Positions 1 to 5,322 of a stretch of DNA of 5,778 nt are shown one piece after another. How positions within the stretch are numbered: the first letter of the stretch is position 1; each line of letters starts with the position of its first letter. The stretch is from Chloroflexota bacterium (GTDB lineage Bacteria > Chloroflexota > Dehalococcoidia > Lucifugimonadales > Lucifugimonadaceae): contig VXTA01000219.1 in assembly GCA_009837685.1 (NCBI GenBank), positions 1 through 5,778 of the forward strand, written 5' to 3'. The notes beneath the pieces are model-generated. The model saw only the letters and a program-made list of their open reading frames with translations. It ran no database searches and was not told where the DNA came from. A program made the position numbers and the translations under genes.

Positions 1-63
1 CTGAACAGCGTGCCCTCAGAGCTTGGGGATACAGTGGTCGTCGCTGACGATTCTCGGGAGTAG
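1..63 (+). CDS. C-terminal tail of an upstream protein (partial, unrecognised)
   Basis: Frame 1 is open from the first base to a TAG at 61-63 and encodes 20 residues, LNSVPSELGDTVVVADDSRE. The codons are strongly G-first (GTG, GAG, GGG, GAT, GTC, GCT, GAC), as in real genes of this window, so this is probably the end of a gene that begins outside the window. The fragment is too short to assign a family. If it is real, a TTG start at 23 for the next gene would overlap it by 41 bases, whereas a start at 71 would leave a 7-base gap. That is why it matters for the neighbouring annotation. It could also be a chance open frame. Confidence 0.4.
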   Translation: MNSVPSELGDTVVVADDSRE

Positions 64-556
64 CCACGACATCAATCGACAAGCAAAAGCCATCGTTTTC
101 GGTTTGTCGTTGGCAGCCACAATCACCTCATTTGCGTGTGGTGCTGTTGGGAGTATCGCGTCCCCGACGCCTGTTCCCACGGAGTTGCCAGCAACTCCGA
201 CAGCTACCTTGACAGACATCGCTAAAGCCGACATTACGGAATTATTCAATCGCCAGTCCGAATATATCAAGAACGGGGACTGGCAATCCGCGTTCCACGT
301 GTGTACGCCGAGTTACCGCGCCAGACGCGATGTGAAGCGCTTCACCGATGATGTCGAACGCTACTTGCTACGCCATGACACTTCATATGCCATCCTCGAC
401 GTGAGGAATCCGCAAGTGACGAAGGGGCGCGACGACCGTTTTGATATGAACTACGACCTCTACATCGATGGCGAATTCTCGGAGACGATACGAGTAGGCG
501 GGGCGTACGTCCAGGTGCAAGAGGAATGGTTTGACGACGGAGTCTGGTGCCGTTAG
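23..556 (+). CDS. Small predicted lipoprotein of unknown function
   Basis: The product is up to 177 residues and I do not recognise the family. Counting from TTG at 23, a basic stretch (NRQAK, 18-22) precedes a hydrophobic core (about 23-36) and Cys39 in the context SFAC. This reads as a type II signal peptide, so the mature protein would be membrane-anchored outside the cytoplasm. A Pro/Thr-rich linker (about 47-64) follows, then a compact domain (about 65-177). This begins with a helix-like segment and the phrase NGDWQSAFHVC and ends with beta-rich stretches, which loosely recalls small NTF2-like/SnoaL-like folds (inference only). The mature domain has two cysteines, Cys94 and Cys176, that could form a disulfide. 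The start is uncertain. TTG at 23 is the only standard start ahead of the signal peptide, but it lacks a Shine-Dalgarno site and overlaps the upstream frame. ATC at 71 has GGGAG (56-60) ten bases upstream and would give a normal-length signal peptide. The stop overlaps that of the convergent exporter gene. Confidence 0.75.
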   Translation: MGIQWSSLTILGSSHDINRQAKAIVFGLSLAATITSFACGAVGSIASPTPVPTELPATPTATLTDIAKADITELFNRQSEYIKNGDWQSAFHVCTPSYRARRDVKRFTDDVERYLLRHDTSYAILDVRNPQVTKGRDDRFDMNYDLYIDGEFSETIRVGGAYVQVQEEWFDDGVWCR

Positions 557-2661
557 ACGGTTGCTGTCGTGCCAATCGCTTGGTCGAGTTGTCCCGCTGG
601 TACCGGCGCGACCGTGAATTGCTCCTCATAGAGCCGTCGGTACAAGTCCGACTCAGCGATCAACTCCTCATGTGGCCCGCGCGCTTGGATGTTGCCGTCT
701 TGGATGACCAAGATTTGATCCGCAGCTATCACTGTGGATAGTCGGTGGGCGATCGCTATGGTTGTGCGGCCTTCACGTAGCCGCGTAATCGCTTCGCGGA
801 TCAGTCGTTCAGAGAGCGTGTCTAAAGCGCTGGTCGCTTCGTCTAAAAGCAGGATGCGCGGATTTGCAAGGATGACACGCGCTATCGCAAGCCGTTGCCT
901 TTCACCTCCCGACAATCGATAGCCGTGCTCTCCGACTATCGAGTTGTAACCGTCCGGCATAGCGGCGATAGTGTCATGGATCTGAGCAGCCTTCGACGCT
1001 TCAATCAGCTCCTGTTCCGTAGCCGATGGACGTCCGTACAGGAGGTTCTCTCGGACTGATGCGTGGAACAGGAACGGGTTTTGTGAAACCACGCCGATTA
1101 GTTGGGTCAGGTTGTCGTGGGTGATGTCTTTGATGTTTACTCCGTCGATCCGCACCGCGCCTTCGTCTGCATCGTAGAGACGCGATGCCAGATAGCCGAT
1201 TGTGGTTTTGCCGGAACCGCTGGGACCGACGAGTGCGGTTAGTTTCCCGGCTTGGGCTACGAACGAGATATCTGACAGATGGAACGGTTCGTCTTCCTGT
1301 TGTAGCCCGTCGGAATCACTTGTCGATTGCATTCTCTCACGCACCGATGGTCTGCCGTTGCCGCCACGATTTGGCATCTCCGGCGGTGGCATTGGGATAT
1401 CTGAACCCATCTGCCCGGCGCCACCGTCTGGACCGCCGGAAGGCCCACCCCCGAAACTGCCTTGAGATCCGCTCGAAGCCAGCAATCGTTGTCGGGCCTC
1501 AATGCGCTCTAACTCAGATTCTTGATAGGTGAATGAAACGTTCTCGAAAACGACCTCGCCTTTTGCAGTTGCCGGATCAACTCTGACCGGATTTGCGGGG
1601 TCAACGATGGTGGGCTTGATGTCCATGTATTCGAAGATGCGTTCGAACAGTGCCAATGATCCAGAGATTTCAACTCCCCGTTGCAACAGGTTGGCCATCG
1701 GAAAGAGCAAGCGAGCTTGGATCGTAGAGAATGCGACGATGTCGCCAAGCGTAACGCGGTCGCTGCCGTCGATGATCAGGATGCCACCGACCAGCCATAT
1801 GAAAGCTGGAGCCATGGTGAAGAACGCCTGCACCACGATGAAGAAGCCGCGACCAGTCATGTACTGCCTGATCGAAACGTCGGTCAGCTTGGTGTTCGTG
1901 TCTTGGAATTCACGTAGCTGTTCAGCTTCGCGCCCAAAGGTCTTTGCCACAATCACGCCGGATACGAATAGCGTCTCGCCAGTCTTGGCCGTCAAGTCTG
2001 CCAACGTTCTTTGCATCTGACGAGTCAAGCGACGTCTCCTAGCGCCGACCACACGGGAGAGATACGCGAATATCGGCATGGTGCAGACCGCGACGATGGT
2101 CAGTTCCCATGAGAGGATCAACATCGCAATGAGTGCAGCAACCACTATCGAGACGCTTGACAAAATGTTGACGACGGTGTCGGTCAGAACCAGCTGCGTG
2201 CTAGAAACATCGTTGGCCAAGCGAGACTGAATGTCGCCCGTCTTAGTCGAGGAGAAGAAGGAGATCGGTTGTTTGAGGAGATGGTTGTATACGGTATGCC
2301 GCATATCCTCCATCACCTTGAACCCGACTGAGGCGTTCAGGCGCGACTGGGCGAAGTTGAGGACTCCAGATATGCCGGCCGCGGCGACCATGCCAAAGAT
2401 CAGCCACAGCAGCAGGTTCATATCCTGTTGCGGCAACGCGTCGTCGATAACGCGCTGAATCAGCAGAGGTGTGATGACGCCGAGTGCCGAAGTGACGAGG
2501 ACGAGTAGTGCAACTATCGCCAAAGTCAATTTGTAGTCGGAGTAGAGTCTTACGACGCGTTTGAAGGTGTCACGTGGGAACGGGCGGTTGGGTGTTTCTT
2601 CGGGAATCGATCCGAATCCAGGACCGCCCATCCCGCCGCCTCGCATTCCGCCTGCTCGCAT
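553..2661 (-). CDS. ABC exporter half-transporter (fused permease and ATPase), MsbA/LmrA type
   Basis: This 702-residue protein is an inner-membrane ATP-driven exporter, expected to work as a homodimer. Its substrate (lipid, drug or peptide) cannot be told from sequence. A Gly/Met-rich N-terminus (1-18) leads into a six-helix membrane domain (about 45-330), including QPISFFSSTKTGDIQSRLAN at 131-150, a conserved coupling-loop region of type I exporters. The ATPase domain follows: A-loop Tyr379, Walker A GPSGSGKTT (479-487), Q-loop Gln527, signature LSGGE (583-587), Walker B RILLLDE with catalytic Glu608, D-loop SALD (611-614) and switch His639. All catalytic motifs are intact, so an active ATPase is predicted. 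Family members usually have about 580-620 residues. The excess is mainly an insertion of about 73 residues rich in Gly, Pro, Met and charge, between the A-loop and Walker A (about 381-459). The ATG at 2661 is supported by GGAGA five bases upstream. Two tRNA genes lie upstream on the same strand. Confidence 0.95.
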   Translation of the reverse strand: MRAGGMRGGGMGGPGFGSIPEETPNRPFPRDTFKRVVRLYSDYKLTLAIVALLVLVTSALGVITPLLIQRVIDDALPQQDMNLLLWLIFGMVAAAGISGVLNFAQSRLNASVGFKVMEDMRHTVYNHLLKQPISFFSSTKTGDIQSRLANDVSSTQLVLTDTVVNILSSVSIVVAALIAMLILSWELTIVAVCTMPIFAYLSRVVGARRRRLTRQMQRTLADLTAKTGETLFVSGVIVAKTFGREAEQLREFQDTNTKLTDVSIRQYMTGRGFFIVVQAFFTMAPAFIWLVGGILIIDGSDRVTLGDIVAFSTIQARLLFPMANLLQRGVEISGSLALFERIFEYMDIKPTIVDPANPVRVDPATAKGEVVFENVSFTYQESELERIEARQRLLASSGSQGSFGGGPSGGPDGGAGQMGSDIPMPPPEMPNRGGNGRPSVRERMQSTSDSDGLQQEDEPFHLSDISFVAQAGKLTALVGPSGSGKTTIGYLASRLYDADEGAVRIDGVNIKDITHDNLTQLIGVVSQNPFLFHASVRENLLYGRPSATEQELIEASKAAQIHDTIAAMPDGYNSIVGEHGYRLSGGERQRLAIARVILANPRILLLDEATSALDTLSERLIREAITRLREGRTTIAIAHRLSTVIAADQILVIQDGNIQARGPHEELIAESDLYRRLYEEQFTVAPVPAGQLDQAIGTTATV
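1285..1521 (-). other. Low-complexity insertion within the exporter's ATPase domain
   Basis: This encodes residues about 381-459. In standard exporters the A-loop tyrosine is followed within roughly seven residues by the next strand (here FHLSDISF, from 460). Here the gap is about 80 residues. The segment starts as a charged, probably helical stretch (ESELERIEARQRLL), turns into Gly/Ser/Pro-rich sequence (SGGPDGGAG, IPMPPPEMPNRGG), and ends in an acidic and polar stretch (SDSDGLQQEDE). It is in frame with no stop, and its flanks align with the family, so it reads as a genuine disordered loop and not a frameshift. Confidence 0.8.
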
Positions 2662-2666
2662 ACGTG

Positions 2667-2671
2667 TCTCC
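2667..2671 (-). promoter_or_regulatory. Ribosome binding site of the ABC exporter
   Basis: On the minus strand this reads GGAGA, five bases before the ATG at 2661. It supports that ATG over the in-frame Met codons at residues 6 and 11, so the Gly/Met-rich N-terminus is likely translated. Confidence 0.7.
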
Positions 2672-2749
2672 GAGATTCCGCGCCGTGTATAAGGCGCACA
2701 ACGATTTAGGGCATCTTATCCCAAGCTTGATAGTCTCGCCCAGTAGAGG

Positions 2750-2765
2750 TTCGATGCTGATCGAA
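2750..2765. repeat. Short perfect inverted repeat between tRNA-Glu and the exporter
   Basis: TTCGAT, a four-base loop (GCTG) and ATCGAA form a perfect 6-bp stem. It lies 20 bases beyond the encoded CCA of tRNA-Glu and about 90 bases before the exporter ATG. No T-run follows on the minus strand, so it is not a convincing terminator. It may be a weak stop, a processing signal or chance. Confidence 0.35.
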
Positions 2766-2785
2766 GAGAGCGCACCAAAAGAGGT

Positions 2786-2861
2786 TGGTAGCCCGTAGGG
2801 GAGTCGAACCCCTGTTTCAGCCTTGAGAGGGCCGTGTCCTGGGCCACTAGACGAACGGGCC
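2786..2861 (-). tRNA. tRNA-Glu (anticodon CTC)
   Basis: Read on the minus strand, this folds as a complete cloverleaf. The acceptor is GGCCCGT with ACGGGCT (seven pairs, the first a G-U wobble), the D stem is GTCT/GGAC, and the anticodon stem is CGGCC/GGCTG. The seven-base loop CTCTCAA has anticodon CTC (plus-strand 2825-2827). The T arm is AGGGG-TTCGACT-CCCCT. The discriminator is A73 and the CCA end is encoded (2786-2788). Anticodon CTC reads the Glu codon GAG only, so a TTC-anticodon tRNA-Glu is expected elsewhere in the genome. Bacterial tRNA-Glu normally has G1-C72, and the G1-U72 here is a small departure. It lies downstream of tRNA-Gln, 52 bases apart, and is probably processed from the same transcript. 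Confidence 0.95.
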
Positions 2862-2881
2862 GCCGTTGTCGTGCGGGAACT

Positions 2882-2895
2882 GGACTAAAAAGTCC
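2882..2895. repeat. Small hairpin in the spacer between the two tRNAs
   Basis: GGACT, a four-base loop and AGTCC form a perfect 5-bp stem in the 52-base spacer separating tRNA-Gln from tRNA-Glu. In a joint transcript it could help keep the two tRNA folds apart or mark an endonuclease cleavage site. It is short enough to be coincidental. Confidence 0.35.
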
Positions 2896-2913
2896 GCGCT
2901 CTCTTTCCGAATT

Positions 2914-2987
2914 TGGCTGCCGATGCAGGATTCGAACCCGCGCTCCCAGATCCAGAGTCTGGTGTCCTACCACTAGACGAATCGGCA
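2914..2987 (-). tRNA. tRNA-Gln (anticodon CTG)
   Basis: The minus strand gives a full cloverleaf. The acceptor TGCCGAT/ATCGGCA is perfectly paired over seven bases, the D arm includes GTCTAGTGGTAGGAC, and the anticodon stem is CCAGA/TCTGG. The loop CTCTGGA has anticodon CTG (plus-strand 2953-2955). The T arm is GCGGG-TTCGAAT-CCTGC. The discriminator is G73 and the CCA end is encoded (2914-2916). The U1-A72 first pair is the known feature by which the bacterial GatCAB amidotransferase recognises tRNA-Gln. That fits, but does not prove, glutaminylation through mischarged Glu-tRNA-Gln. It reads only CAG. It is the promoter-proximal member of a Gln-Glu tRNA pair. Confidence 0.96.
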
Positions 2988-3003
2988 ACGGCTTGCTCTA
3001 GAC

Positions 3004-3012
3004 ATCATAACA
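3004..3012 (-). promoter_or_regulatory. Extended -10 promoter element for the tRNA pair
   Basis: On the minus strand this reads TGTTATGAT: the extended -10 TG, one spacer base, and TATGAT, one mismatch from TATAAT. It lies 16 bases ahead of the mature tRNA-Gln 5' end, a sensible distance for a short tRNA leader. I find no good -35 hexamer at 16-18 bases upstream, which an extended -10 may tolerate. Confidence 0.5.
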
Positions 3013-3116
3013 GACTGCTTAATCACATCCCGCGCGTTGACTACATCCCACACGTCTGAGATCCGAGTCGCGAGTTTGGGGTCGACTATTCGATTCTGCT
3101 TCGTAGATGTCGAAAT

Positions 3117-3127
3117 TGGTATATACT
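3117..3127 (+). promoter_or_regulatory. Probable -10 region of the peptide importer operon
   Basis: TGGTATATACT holds an extended -10 (TG, one base, TATATA at 3120-3125) overlapping a second good -10 match, TATACT (3122-3127). A transcript from here would have a leader of about 100 bases before the binding-protein ATG at 3234. No strong -35 is visible: the best candidate, TTCGTA at 3100, matches TTGACA at only three positions. It is divergent from the tRNA promoter about 110 bases away. Confidence 0.45.
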
Positions 3128-3217
3128 GCGCGCATCCTAGAGCGCAAACGTTGCGTCCAGAAGGCAGATTCTCGCGTGGATACGTCGCGTTCAGCGTAAA
3201 TCGATGTCAATTCAACC

Positions 3218-3224
3218 AAGGGAG
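3218..3224 (+). promoter_or_regulatory. Ribosome binding site deciding the binding-protein start
   Basis: AAGGGAG lies nine bases before the ATG at 3234. It falls inside the reading frame if the earlier ATG at 3204 is used, so it favours 3234. The later start also begins the signal peptide at MKSRIASR, the expected basic N-terminus. Confidence 0.8.
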
Positions 3225-3233
3225 AATTTTGAC

Positions 3234-5159
3234 ATGAAATCACGAATTGCAAGCAGATACCTGCTTGGGACGGTCGCGGCATTGATTGCCGTCGCGGCTT
3301 GGGCCTGTGGAGGTGACCCCGAGACGGTCGTCGTCAAAGAGACGGTTGTCGTCGAGGTCGAGAAAGAGGTCCAGGTCGAAGTCGAGAAGGAGGTCCAGGT
3401 CACGGTCGAGGTTGAGAAGGTGGTCGAGGTTGAGAAGGTGGTCGAGAAGGTAGTTGAGGTCGAGGTGATGGTGGAGAAGGAAGAGGTTGCACCTACTGCT
3501 ACGCCTGAACCTGCAATGATGGAGTTGCCCGACACTGAATCACCGGCCGGCACTCTAGTCATGATCCCTGAAGGCGTCGCGCCCGGAGTGGGTATTAACC
3601 GGTCGCAGGCACCTGAGTCGCTTATGTACTGGGGTGTATCTGAGCAGCTGTTCCGTCCGAATGACGATGGAACTCTGGTTGGACCTTGGCTCGCTGAGAG
3701 CTGGGAAGTTTCACCTGACGGTTCCCAAGCGACCGTCACGCTTCGCAGTGGCGTACAGTTCCACGGTGGCTGGGGTGAACTCACTGCCCACGACTTTGTG
3801 TGGAGCTTGAACGACACCAATGCTGTAACGACGCCAGAGAGCATACACGGTCAAGCGGGTGACTTCGCCGCGTTCATGGACGAAGCCGAAGCCACTGACG
3901 ACCGCACCGTGGTACTCAACTTCAATGCGCCGGAACCGCGGTGGACGACGTTGTTGTTCAACCAAGCTGGTGACGCGTTCGGCGTCTTCTCAAAGAAGGC
4001 GTACGACGAGATGGGTGCGGACTGGATGCGTGAGAACGTAATCGGTACCGGCCCCTACATGGTGGAAGAGTGGCGTCAGTCTGACAGCGCAACGCTGATC
4101 GCACAGGACACGCACTGGGACAAAACAGCCGAAGTCGCGACACTTCGACTAATCGACGTTCCGGAAACGGTAGCCCGCATCTCTGCACTCCGATCTGGAG
4201 GCGCAGACTGGGCAGTTCTTCCAGTTCGTGAAATCGGCCCCCTCACACGCGACGGCTTTAAATCGGTGACCACAGGCCGCCAAAGCGGTGTGCCGCTTCA
4301 AATGGCTGGCAACTACTGGGAATCGACGCAAGTCAAGACCGGCGAGCCAACGGCGCCCGTGACGTTTGTTCACGACATTCCGTGGATCGGAAACCCGTTC
4401 AAACCAGACGACGGCAACAACCCCGACGGCATCGACGACATGGAGCAAGCACGGCTTGTCAGGTGGGCGATTGCAATGTCGATCAACCGAGACCTCGTCA
4501 ACGAGTCGCTCTACGGCAACAACGCGAATCCGTACTACGTCGGCATGTTCCACATAATCGACACCGACTGGAACGATAAATGGAAGATCCCTTACGACCC
4601 GGTGATGGCTAACGAGTACCTGGATAAGGCTGGTTACCCGAGGGACGAGGATGGCAAGCGATTCGACATGCCGATCTACGGTTTCACATCGCGAATCGAA
4701 TTCACTGAGATCGCTGATGCCGCGGCTGGTTTCATCAACCAGCTAGGAATCGAAACAAGCGTCATTAAGATCGCCTACTCGATCATCCGTCCAAGCTTAG
4801 TGGGTCGAACCAACACGACGCCGTCAATTCAATGGTGTCGGTCTGACCTCTGGAAACCTTACGACTGGGTAACGGGAGAAGAGGAGACGAGTTTGACACG
4901 CGGCGGTTTCGGCTGTCACATCGAAATCCCGTTCATCTTGGATACCGTCCAAAAGGTGGCTGCGGAGACAGATCCTGCGAAGCGCAAGGAGTACAACGTC
5001 GCTCTCGCCGACTACCTGTGGGAGCAGCAGTTGAAGATCGGTATCGTCGCCCTTCCGTTCGTGTCGGCATACAACCCGAATGCGATCGAGTCATGGAATA
5101 TGCGACCTGGTCCTCAGGCACCGTATACATCGCCGGAGCTGATTGTTCCAGCGAGGTAA
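3234..5159 (+). CDS. Oligopeptide/dipeptide-type ABC importer substrate-binding lipoprotein
   Basis: The 641-residue protein belongs to the SBP_bac_5 (DppA/OppA-like) family. It captures a peptide or similar ligand outside the cytoplasmic membrane and delivers it to the DppB/DppC-type channel. Its exact ligand is unknown. Residues 1-24 are a lipoprotein signal peptide (basic start, hydrophobic core) ending in AWAC with Cys25 as the lipidation site. Residues about 31-84 are a Val/Glu/Lys repeat and 85-93 a Thr/Pro linker (APTATPEP). The ligand-binding domain (about 104-641) contains family hallmarks: LAESWEVSPDG (153-163), TLRSGVQFHGGW (169-180), LTAHDFVWSLN (183-193), GTGPYMVEEW (271-280) and RLVRWAIAMSINRDLV (407-422). 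Cys535 and Cys561 are the only cysteines in the mature domain apart from Cys25 and might form a disulfide (inference). The ATG at 3234 was chosen over 3204 because of AAGGGAG at 3218-3224 and the signal peptide. The permease gene follows after a structured spacer. Confidence 0.95.
   Translation: MKSRIASRYLLGTVAALIAVAAWACGGDPETVVVKETVVVEVEKEVQVEVEKEVQVTVEVEKVVEVEKVVEKVVEVEVMVEKEEVAPTATPEPAMMELPDTESPAGTLVMIPEGVAPGVGINRSQAPESLMYWGVSEQLFRPNDDGTLVGPWLAESWEVSPDGSQATVTLRSGVQFHGGWGELTAHDFVWSLNDTNAVTTPESIHGQAGDFAAFMDEAEATDDRTVVLNFNAPEPRWTTLLFNQAGDAFGVFSKKAYDEMGADWMRENVIGTGPYMVEEWRQSDSATLIAQDTHWDKTAEVATLRLIDVPETVARISALRSGGADWAVLPVREIGPLTRDGFKSVTTGRQSGVPLQMAGNYWESTQVKTGEPTAPVTFVHDIPWIGNPFKPDDGNNPDGIDDMEQARLVRWAIAMSINRDLVNESLYGNNANPYYVGMFHIIDTDWNDKWKIPYDPVMANEYLDKAGYPRDEDGKRFDMPIYGFTSRIEFTEIADAAAGFINQLGIETSVIKIAYSIIRPSLVGRTNTTPSIQWCRSDLWKPYDWVTGEEETSLTRGGFGCHIEIPFILDTVQKVAAETDPAKRKEYNVALADYLWEQQLKIGIVALPFVSAYNPNAIESWNMRPGPQAPYTSPELIVPAR
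3354..3443 (+). repeat. Short tandem repeats encoding the Val/Glu/Lys linker
   Basis: Two adjacent 24-base units (3354-3377 and 3378-3401) match at 22 of 24 positions, each encoding EVEKEVQV. After a six-base break (3402-3407), two perfect adjacent copies of GAGGTTGAGAAGGTGGTC follow (3408-3425 and 3426-3443), each encoding EVEKVV. The repeat character decays on both sides but the composition continues over about 3324-3488. Repeats like these can change copy number by slippage, and any 6- or 8-residue change here stays in frame. Confidence 0.85.
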
Positions 5160-5169
5160 CACTTGCCAA

Positions 5170-5215
5170 CTTCACTGTGTCGCATGCTTGAATAAATGTT
5201 TGCGACACAGTGAAG
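5170..5215. repeat. Perfect 15-bp inverted repeat after the binding-protein gene
   Basis: CTTCACTGTGTCGCA (5170-5184) and its exact reverse complement (5201-5215) flank a 16-base loop, starting 11 bases after the stop codon. No T-run follows, so it does not look like a classic intrinsic terminator. In binding-protein importer operons a stable hairpin at this place commonly protects the upstream mRNA from 3' exonucleases or causes partial termination, giving more binding protein than permease. That role is inferred here. A protein-binding palindrome is the alternative reading. Confidence 0.8.
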
Positions 5216-5219
5216 CATT

Positions 5220-5249
5220 GCGATGGACCGCGCGTCGGTTCGACATCGC
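5220..5249. repeat. Second spacer hairpin (imperfect)
   Basis: The outer stem is GCGATG (5220-5225) with CATCGC (5244-5249). The inner stem is GACCG (5226-5230) with CGGTT (5236-5240), including one G-U pair, and there is a three-base bulge CGA (5241-5243) and a five-base loop. It follows the first hairpin after only four bases. Confidence 0.5.
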
Positions 5250-5262
5250 GGATTCTTCGAGG

Positions 5263-5292
5263 GCGACGCGATCGATGCGTCGGTCGCGTCGC
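5263..5292. repeat. Third spacer hairpin (GC-rich, perfect 9-bp stem)
   Basis: GCGACGCGA (5263-5271) and its exact reverse complement TCGCGTCGC (5284-5292) enclose a 12-base loop. It ends 30 bases before the permease GTG start. No T-run follows. Placed directly ahead of the permease, it could hinder polymerase or ribosome access, or be a protein-binding palindrome. Confidence 0.6.
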
Positions 5293-5322
5293 TTATGTGC
5301 ATCGTTCAGATAGAGCAGTCAA

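Noticed and set aside
1285..1521. Frameshift or fusion junction in the exporter ATPase domain
   Set aside because: The reading frame stays open and both flanks match the family in the same frame with all motifs intact, so an in-frame insertion is the simpler reading.
1529..2020. Plus-strand open frame of 163 codons inside the ABC exporter gene
   Set aside because: It lies opposite the membrane domain of a gene with full-length family similarity, has no recognisable motif, and is explained as an antisense shadow.
2716..2733. Imperfect palindrome around AAGCTT (TATC..AAGCTTGATA) upstream of the exporter
   Set aside because: Apart from an 8-base self-complementary core, the arms need a two-base gap to align. 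This is too weak to call an operator without conservation data.
2716..2988. Minus-strand open frame of 90 codons across both tRNA genes
   Set aside because: It runs straight through two complete cloverleaf tRNAs, so it is not a protein gene.
3204..3233. Earlier ATG start for the binding protein (ten extra residues, MSIQPRENFD)
   Set aside because: The strong AAGGGAG at 3218-3224 would be inside the coding region, and the added acidic residues spoil a normal signal peptide. The ATG at 3234 fits both.
3037..3237. Plus-strand open frame of 66 codons ahead of the binding protein
   Set aside because: It covers the promoter-like TATATACT and the ribosome site of the next gene and shows no protein-like composition.
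3212..3844. Minus-strand open frame of 210 codons, very rich in Ser and Thr (repeats of STSTTF)
   Set aside because: It is the antisense shadow of the Val/Glu/Lys repeat of the binding protein; GAG and GTC codons read backwards give Ser/Thr/Asp-type codons. The plus-strand frame has clear family motifs and a ribosome site.
5170..5215. Intrinsic terminator ending the binding-protein transcript
   Set aside because: The 15-bp stem is not followed by a T-run on the plus strand (CATTGCGATGG follows), and on the minus strand the flank is GTTGGCAAG. A stabilising or attenuating role fits better than full termination.
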